DNA of 64,000 bases from Imbricaverruca yamaguchii. Its lineage: Eukaryota > Arthropoda > Thecostraca > Neoverrucidae. The notes under the pieces are model-generated. The model ran no database searches. It had not been told where the DNA came from and saw nothing but the letters and a program-made list of their open reading frames with translations. The stretch is taken from the NCBI GenBank assembly GCA_034440575.1, contig JAOTOL010001638.1:218501-282500 (forward strand). Reading direction: 5' to 3'. The position numbers were made by a program, and so were the translations under genes. Shown piece after piece: positions 56,513 through 64,000 of the stretch (position 1 is the stretch's first letter; each line of letters starts with the position of its first letter).

Positions 56513-58080
56513 TGCATATTACTAGGTGTCGAGCTCGGCTGTGGCTCAGTCACCTTTTGGTCCGTTAACAGCAGAGCTGGGGCAGGCTGTCATCTAGTCT
56601 GTTGCGACGGCGCAAAATATGCTGCTTATCCCCTGGTTCTCTAGATCTACCAGGAGACATAAATAAGTCAGAGCGTCCCTCCTCGATCCTCCGCAATATT
56701 CATGACCACCTAGTGTTTTTTTTCTTCAGTAATACCTTCACAAATGACACATCTCTATGTTTGTTGATTGATGATGAGAATACCAGAGGTAATTGTGAGC
56801 CTATATGGAGTACTCTCATTTACTTTGTACCGATTCAGTGCTCCATTAGAAATTGCAAGATCGCCATCAGTTAGCCGTTTCTAGATCAGCTCTGCTTTTG
56901 AAGCAGGCTGGCGGTTCAGATCGCGGCCAGCTCGCCTCTTCGGGGAAATCCGAGCCGGGCTGCTGCTTCGAGCGCCCAGCCACGCAGGCTGGGAATCTGA
57001 CGACTGCAGTGGCGGGCACAGTTGTTGAACTATTCATCATTTTGTCAACATGTACAGTATCTTCAGATCTATATGCTGTTGTGCTATTGGCGCATCATCT
57101 TTTCCCTGTCAGTCATGTGGAGGTATCCTTGGAGATTAAGCTGAAGACGCCACTGGCAACTTGCACATGTCACTGGATACGGCGAGGGTGAGGCATTATA
57201 TCTTGCGGTCATCTGGGGGGAGGGGAGGGGTAGTTGATGCGTGGTCTTCCAACGCAGGCTTGGGACGGGCTACAGGGAACTGACACCAGCGGACGGTCTG
57301 GCTTATTCAATGGCCGACGTGGTTGACTGGTTTAAGGTCGATACACATATGCATAGTGCAAGGTGTTTAACGATATGTCAAATGTATGGCTTTTTAACCT
57401 TGAAATCATTCTGCTCGCATGCAGCATCCAGCTAAGAGTGTGTGTGTGTAAGTGAATTATAACAGCCTGCCACCGTGTGGTGATTTCGGCTGTTTACAAC
57501 TTTGAAGTCGGTTGGAGGTGGTGGTCCGGACGGTGCCTGGTAGTAGTTGGTGGAGGGGGTTGGGGGGTCATCGCTTTTGGTATTAACATTGCAAACATAC
57601 ATGGTCATACACTGTTAGTTGTCTCTTACAATCTCTTTTTGTCTTTTGTCTAGTTCTTTGTTGTTGTTTTCTTTCGGTTCTTTTTTTTAACTTTTTTCCT
57701 TTCTTTTTGTTTGTTTGTTTTAGTTTTAGTTTTTGTTTTGTTTTTCTGTTTTTTTTCCAATTCCTCTTTACGTTTGTTTGAGGTTCTGATGTCGGTCTGG
57801 CAAGCTTCTTTCGATTAAAAAAAATATAAACACATGTCATGGGCAGAGTTGGGAGAGACTGGGTTGAGGAGTTGTTCGGATGTTTGTTCCTATGCTGTCT
57901 AGTGTCGAGTAGGTTTATTACGTGTTTTGGTTTTCATGGGTGTTGTGGTTGATTTGTTCGTGGATGTAGTGCTTGGTTTGTTGGTTGCTCGTGTTGTCGG
58001 TGATTGGGTGGTTTGTAGAGTGGTTCCTGCGCTATCTGAGCTAACATCTTCTTCCTCTGAGTCTGTGGGTGTGGGTGGTG
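56513..58080. other. intergenic stretch, no gene seen
   Basis: Contains a T-rich tract at about 57640-57790. No gene recognised. Confidence 0.45.
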
Positions 58081-58084
58081 TCTG

Positions 58085-58747
58085 ACATTTGACCTCAGGT
58101 CATCTATGTAGCAGCAATTTATCGGGCCATTACCTGCTGCGGTTACTGTAACCGGGCCGCCCCCTGACATCTCCGTTGGGCGGCTCGTCGCAATCGGCTT
58201 CGCAAAAAATGGAGCGAAGTACATGAATAAAGTATGGAAGCGCTTAGGTACACAATGACAAACAGCAGTTTTCAAGATGTGTAGGGAATAACACACAAAG
58301 TGACATCAACCGCATGACAGTCATTTGCATTTATGACAGCATTCCAGTTGACCAAGTTTGGTTCCATTAACCTGTCATGAACTGGACCTAACTTGACCTC
58401 GGTGATCTAACATAACTTTGAAACTATATGGCATAATAATATACATGAAGCAAGTCGCTAGTGTTGCCAAGAACATTTCCCTTTTGTCAATCTATGGGAA
58501 GCGCATCAGCGCCGATTTTTGTGGATTGGCGCTGCGAGATTTTCGGACTTTAACGGCCCCTAATTCGAATTTTGTTGTCCAATTTCCGTTTTTCATGCTT
58601 TAAGCAACGCGCCTGTTAATTTTAAGCAGGTACGCAAACAATGGTGTTTATCTGCCAGTAACTATCTGGAGTGATGTACGAAAAACGGGAGGGATAGGCG
58701 GATTTCGCCACCCCCCCCCCGTCCAGGGCGTGTGTTAATTTTCAGAG
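58085..58747 (+). mobile_element. DNA-transposon-like element A, copy 2 (right end kept)
   Basis: Aligns in direct orientation with 51311-51840 and continues to a right end at 58698-58747 that is the inverted complement of the left end of copy 1 (cgtccagggcgtgtgttaat + tttcagag). Compared with copy 1 it lacks the first ~300 bp. No coding capacity. Confidence 0.75.
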
Positions 58748-59199
58748 TCCTTGCGTTTCGTGGTTATGGCTTCAATTTGCATCACGTGGGTATCACTTGA
58801 CGTGGCTTGCCGTACGGTATCAGAATGTTGAAATATCGAAGTAATTTCAAAAATGTCGAAGGTCCGGCGTGTTTACAATTATTGAGTGTAGTAGGAATAG
58901 GACGGTCAGATCTATGTTTGTTTGCAGCCTTTGTGATAGCAGTCACTCGCATCCTATATGACTAGGGGCTCCCCAAGAAATCCGTCGTAACCTATTCGGA
59001 CGGTGCTCTCATCGCCGGTTTTTAATTTACGCTGCCACATTGCTGTTACGGACATACAAAACATGTAACTTTCTTTTCAGTTTGACCGCTTTCCTTTTAA
59101 TGACTCAACTGTAGTTGTCAAATTTGCAAGAGAAGCCACACGTGAATGCGCACAATTTTATAACTAGCCCGAGTTCATAACCGCGAGAGAGTAATGTTG

Positions 59200-59480
59200 T
59201 AATCAGGTGAAGAACCCAGGAATTTTCATGTGGGCACCTGTCTGGAGAGGCGCCATTTCTTTGGATCGGCTCCACTGTGAAAGCGCCTGAAGTGGCGCCT
59301 CTCCCTGCAAAATTCGAAGGGGAGGGATGCACTCGGCTCTTCCGCAAGGGGCGCATTTTCTTCTAAGGGGAGCCTTTTTATTTAATAGAGGCGCCTCAAG
59401 CTGAAAAAATGAGAGCGGGAACACTGGAACCTTTTCAGAGGGACGCATTTCCCGGCCTGGGGGAATGTGTCCCCATAAAA
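59200..59480. repeat. decayed repeat around ggggcgcattt/gaggcgcct
   Basis: Several diverged ~30-bp units sharing gaggcgcc or gggrcgcattt followed by a short T- or A-rich part. Confidence 0.45.
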
Positions 59481-59605
59481 CAGGATAGCATGGGAAATGA
59501 AATTCCATGCTCATCTTTGCTACCATAAAACCATCGTCCGATAATATATGTTTTTCCTGCTACAAGAGGGCAACTTTAAACATACTTAAAACATTGCTCT
59601 AACAT

Positions 59606-59649
59606 TGTTGGACCTGATTCACTATGGTGATGGTGAATCAGGTCCAACA
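59606..59649. other. perfect 17-bp hairpin, 10-nt loop
   Basis: TGTTGGACCTGATTCAC (59606-59622) is exactly complementary to GTGAATCAGGTCCAACA (59633-59649). No neighbouring gene explains it. Confidence 0.95.
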
Positions 59650-59780
59650 CAAGTCACCAAAATATCATTTTTAGCAATGGTGAATATGAAAAATTGAAAT
59701 ACACTGGAATTGAAAATGAATTGAAGTGTCTGAAAATGGCATTGAAAAGGAAGTGGCTGAAATCCAAAGTTTTGTTATGT

Positions 59781-60034
59781 CCAGCCGGCCACGTGTGTGC
59801 TGTCATGTGCATGTCAGAATGTTGGCTGACCACGTCGGCAGCTAGGTCCAGCCGGCCACGTGTACGCCGTCATGTGCGTGTCAGTGTGTTGGTTGACCAC
59901 GTCGACAACTAGGTCCAGCCGGCCACGTGTGTCTGTCAGTGTGTTGGCTGACCACGTCGGCAGCTAGGTCCAGCCGGCCACGTGTGCGCCGTCATGTGCG
60001 TGTCAGTGTGTTGGCTGACCACGTCGACAACTAG
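59781..60034. repeat. 67-bp minisatellite, 4 copies
   Basis: ccagccggccacgtgtgygc begins copies at 59781, 59848, 59915 and 59970 (the third is shortened by 12 bp). Confidence 0.92.
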
Positions 60035-62550
60035 GTGCCGCCGCCACGGAACGGCTCGCGCCAGACGGCACGGAGCCTTGGGGTAGGCTGGCGCCGTGAC
60101 TTTAGCGACTCGTGGTCGACCACAAGTTGTGGGATTCTATTGCAATCGCTAGTCATCAGCTACTTCGCCGGGTCACACTGAACCCGACCGGCGGGGTTGG
60201 TGCCATAATGGACATGCAATATCGATCCCCGATAATACAAAGCCATGTATATTTGCTGATGAATATTTGCTATGTGTTCACAACCGAATGTCAGTAAACA
60301 CTGAAGCTGTCCGCCGCCTCCACGATGCTGCTGCTCCCCGCATGGCTCTCGTTCGATATCTCTTGTATGGCCATTTTATGAGCCATCTTCCATATTGACT
60401 GAAGTGATTGTATCTGAATACGCTGGGTTTCGACAAGAGACTTTGTTCGAAAACAATGATCTCGTCTAGGTTTACATTTGGGTTTACTTATGTTTTGATT
60501 TCATTGTCTTTTTTGTGCGAGTATGAGAAGTCCAACTGTTGGCCAACTGGCCAAAATACTGTTGCAGAAGCATGGATCACGAATACAGTTGCTTATAAAA
60601 GGAATAGTTTCGATGTCAGGGATGTGTTGCTGATTCAATAATTGTTCCCTATTCATGTACCCACAACTAATTGTATAATTGTAGATAATCATAGATGTGT
60701 GGGAGGGATTCCAGCGTCCCAATCTACCTCCTTCCCCACCACTTGTGTACATCGTAGACATCTCAAAGGGCCCGTTATTATTTGCAAGGGCTTGGAGGCG
60801 TTCTTAGGCTCCAAACAACACCTAAAAAAGTTATGTTGAATTTTCTGTCTCCACCAAGACAATAGCGTAGAGGAGTGCGAATGGGCCACTAGCATGGCCC
60901 CCGGGCCGTGTCATGGACCCGTAGAATCCCAAGAATGGGGTGCCCGATCCAGTCACCCTCTTAGCTACGTCCAAGTTTGTGGCACTGACTGAAGATCAGG
61001 AGCAAGGAACGAATGATACCTTCCCTTCTTCAGGCTTCTGGCTGCACCATTGGATGTTTTGCATGTGCATGTATGGACATCTAGTGCTTTACACCATTAA
61101 AAATAATTTGTTCCGAGCTATGACAATTTTGTCGACGTAAAATTTAAACGCAAGCCCAAATAGCCTTTATCAATCCACCAATCGTTTTACCTCCTGGCCT
61201 CTCCACTGGGAAGGTTGACATTTCGACATTCTTAAAGTGTATATTAGACGAACCTGAGCTGTCCAGTTTCGATATGTGTCCAATAGATTTCGAGATGGAG
61301 GGGATAGATGGGGGGATCCACCCCATAGATTCAGGCCTAAACGAGCCCCACTTTAGTAAATGTAATGAATCCACAGACACCTCTGGTCTTCTTAATACAA
61401 CTACATTTTAACAATATTCTGAGCACGCCTGTGCTCTAACGTACGGTTGCATGCACTGTTGCACGTCATGGAGTTTTTAGCTCGATTGGCCGATCCAGAG
61501 GGCCCGATTCTATTACGTTTGCAAGATATCACAATCTAAAGCTTAGCGGACATTTCATATGTCACACGCCGGGGATGGATACTACATGAGGGCGCATTGG
61601 CCTAGACAGACCCGTGTCATAGCATGCTGGGAGGTCATGTTAACCAATGGTACGGCATATCACGATTATGCACACCGTCATCTATTTTGGGGCGATTGAG
61701 ATATATTTCAATGATTTAGTGAATATGTATTTTCTTATCATTACATTCGGGAGTATTTTATGGCCATTCGGAAGTCGTTGGAATTGATGGACACAAATTG
61801 GAAGTATCAGATTTAGGAAGTCTGCATTTTTCGCATAATTGACTGCGCATCGGACTCTGTGATGTTTTATTTCTTGAACGGGAATAGAATCGCCAGAGGT
61901 CCGTTGAAACAAAATGAAGGCTGCGAACACATGCCAGCTGCTACAAAACTTGCACACACTTTGCGATACAACGCATACCGACCAATTATATGATGGTTGG
62001 AATCTTCCATTCTGCTTCTTAACGGAACAGTAGCTGTTTGGAAGAGCTAGTAAACACGGAAGGAATTAGCCAAATTCTTACCGAATCACACACGTATGTT
62101 CCGATAACATAACTATAAGACAAGATTAAGACAGGAGAAATCTTAAATTCAGCTGCAATTTCCAACCGCAAAATCAAATGATGCTATACAAAAATAGCCC
62201 CCAAAAATCACTTCATCGCATAAATTTTAACAAGATATACAGTGTCGGTGCATTCTGTAGAACTTTACCACTGTTTAACTGATTAAGCCGAGGTGCTTTA
62301 GATGTACGCAAATACAATCGTACATGATGAGTAATACATGAGTAATTCTTTCCTTGAGGATTTGGAACGGTGGTCTAGCCTGGTGGTCGCTTACCTACAA
62401 AAAGCAGTTGCTTCGTCCAGCAAGCGCTATTGCGACATACAAAATTCCAACACCGTGCAAGTAAAAGAGAGCCAACTCGTAATGAACCTCGAGTGCACAA
62501 GAGGCAGGAGGCTATAATGAACTATGGGTAACCCGTTCTCGCAGGTTAAT
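60035..62550. other. AT-richer intergenic stretch, no gene seen
   Basis: No exon, RNA gene or tandem array recognised on either strand. Confidence 0.45.
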
Positions 62551-62554
62551 GCAC

Positions 62555-62594
62555 ATTTTCACCAGCGACACCGTGACGGTTTCGCGATGCGAAC
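62555..62594. repeat. ~40-bp dispersed repeat (copy 1)
   Basis: ttttcaccagcgacaccgtg + acggtttcgcgatgcgaac recurs at 63333-63372 with a few changes. Confidence 0.8.
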
Positions 62595-63332
62595 AATCAT
62601 CGGATTTTAATCGAAAGAAAAAATGCTTTATCGGAGGAAATTCTGGTCCAACAAACATTGGACTGCCAGCGGATTTTAAAGCAAAACACCCACAGAAGCA
62701 TACAATTATAGCGGAAACACTACAGCGGATAGGTTTGTACTCAAGATGAAGTTTCCATTTAGACAAAATGTGTTTCCACGGGAGCTGTGCATCCCATAAT
62801 AAAAAATGAAGAAAATATGTACTTTTGAATGATCTACATTCGTCCAGTACACTCTACAATTACCTACGTTATTTGAATATAATTGTTAATCTGAAAGAAA
62901 AGTTTTCAACAAAAAGTTTAAAAAGTTGCACAAAAGATGCGACATGGGGGCTTTCTCCGCCGGTATTTTAGGATATTTGGATATTAATATCAATATTTGC
63001 TATGGCAAAATGTTCTTTCCGAGACGCGAACTCCGAATCACCGGCTTGAATTACATGCTTATGGTATTATAATGGGCATCGCAACCACTCGGAAGGTAAG
63101 AAAATACCGTCAAATCACCCTACTTCACCGACTCAGCAGAAATCACAATTTGTGGAAGAAAAAATTGGGGAAAAATTCCCAAAACTGTGAGAATTCCTAA
63201 GTGGCCCACGACCCCTGATCCCATATTCAGCCAAAAAAAATCGGTCAGCGATTTTCCAAACGAAACGCCGAATCACCCACTCCTGGCAAAAGCGCCAAGT
63301 CGACTCCTAATCACCCACTTCGGCTTCCATAA

Positions 63333-63372
63333 CTTTTCATCAGCGACACCGTGACTGGTTCGCGACGTGAAC
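63333..63372. repeat. ~40-bp dispersed repeat (copy 2)
   Basis: ttttcatcagcgacaccgtg + actggttcgcgacgtgaac, same orientation as 62555-62594. It is followed by element B copy 2 and may be part of it. Confidence 0.8.
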
Positions 63373-63399
63373 CGTCCACTTTCGCGCCACAGACGCTGC

Positions 63400-63835
63400 G
63401 CTTTCTCCGTTCCTTCCCAAGACAGCTGATCAATGGCGTCACCAGGGTACGACTAGTCGGCATATTCAGGGCGGACAATGCAAATATTGCGCGATAATCA
63501 CAATGTATTCAACATTTTAGGTAGCCATCAAATCTGATACAAACAGGTCTGAGCAGGGTGTTCGTTCTCTGCATCCGCCACTGCGCCGCATATCAGCTTC
63601 CCACGGGGCGACGGCCGGTTCCCGACGTCTGAAAAGTTAACAATGTGCGCACACAGAAAAAAGCGTATTCAACGACACATCCTGCCATCTAGTGAGAAAT
63701 ATTGTTATCTATGCTTCAACGTTCAATCGCATGACATTCATTCAATATCCGTTGCTATAATACTTAGACCGTGCTGCTACCTAGCGATAGCTATCTGAAG
63801 TGATGCTTCTAGAAAATTAAAAAAAGTTCTTGAAT
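63400..63835 (-). mobile_element. repeat element B, copy 2 (inverted)
   Basis: Reverse complement of 52166-52560. The match is nearly exact over gctatcgctaggtagcagca and ttctagaagcatcacttcag, and looser toward the low-coordinate end (agatggcaggatg, cgcagtggcggatg). Copy 1's hairpin is not seen here. Confidence 0.7.
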
Positions 63836-64000
63836 CTGTGGAGGTTTCAACCTGTGGAGGTTACGACCGCTGCTGAGTTCTGGAGGTTATGACCGCTTCG
63901 TACTTGTGGAGGTTGCAACCTGTGGGGATTACGACCTGTGGAGGTTATGACCTGTGGATGTTATGACCGCTTCGGAGTTGTGGAGGTTACGACCTGTGGA
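63836..64000. repeat. tgtggaggttatgacc minisatellite, runs off the window
   Basis: Complement of the array at 51847-52165, in the same position relative to element B. The array continues past the window end. Confidence 0.92.

Overview
The window looks like nuclear DNA from an animal. It carries one multi-exon gene with GT-AG introns, a tRNA-derived SINE, miniature inverted-repeat elements, long dinucleotide microsatellites and a very large number of minisatellites. The only protein-coding gene I can support is a calcium-activated chloride channel regulator (CLCA) family gene on the + strand. The host is probably an invertebrate; a crustacean-like arthropod is a guess from general character, not something the sequence proves.

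Layout. Positions 1-5.76 kb are 5' flank with two minisatellites and a GC-rich stretch before the gene. Exon 1 (signal peptide and start of the CLCA N-terminal domain) is at 5762-5956. A 28.35 kb intron 1 follows, filled with more than twenty unrelated tandem arrays, including about 0.85 kb of (GGCTC)n, a 113-bp higher-order array, a tRNA-derived SINE with an 11-bp target duplication at 12322-12480, and a hAT-like MITE at 18156-18495. Exons 2-10 lie at 34311-49294. The inferred protein has 1168 residues: signal peptide, CLCA N-terminal domain, VWA domain, beta-sandwich region, FnIII-like domain, Pro/Thr-rich stalk, one transmembrane helix and a ~219-residue cytoplasmic tail ending in a class I PDZ-ligand-like T-Q-V. 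The 3' flank (49.3-64 kb) has no recognisable gene. It holds minisatellites, two direct copies of one DNA-transposon-like element, two inverted copies of another element joined to the same minisatellite, an old decayed tandem array and two perfect hairpins.

Most interesting observation: six exon-intron junctions of this one gene (donors of exons 3, 4, 7 and 8; acceptors of exons 6 and 10) each sit at the edge of a tandem array whose unit is a copy of that junction, including a working-looking splice site. Nine donor copies follow exon 7 at exactly 71-bp spacing. About 26 donor copies follow exon 3 at 33-bp spacing. Six acceptors at or near 45-bp spacing precede exon 6, four of them in frame. 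Nine 51-bp units before exon 10 each carry acceptor, 14-nt mini-exon, donor and branch-point-like sequence. In several arrays the units decay with distance from the real exon, as if selection on the exon keeps the proximal template intact. I call these splice-junction minisatellites.

The protein is also unusual. The CLCA metalloprotease motif HExxH is RExxK here, and the VWA metal-binding site is altered (DxSxS is ExTxT, and the usual TDG is TGN), so it is predicted to be a non-proteolytic CLCA.
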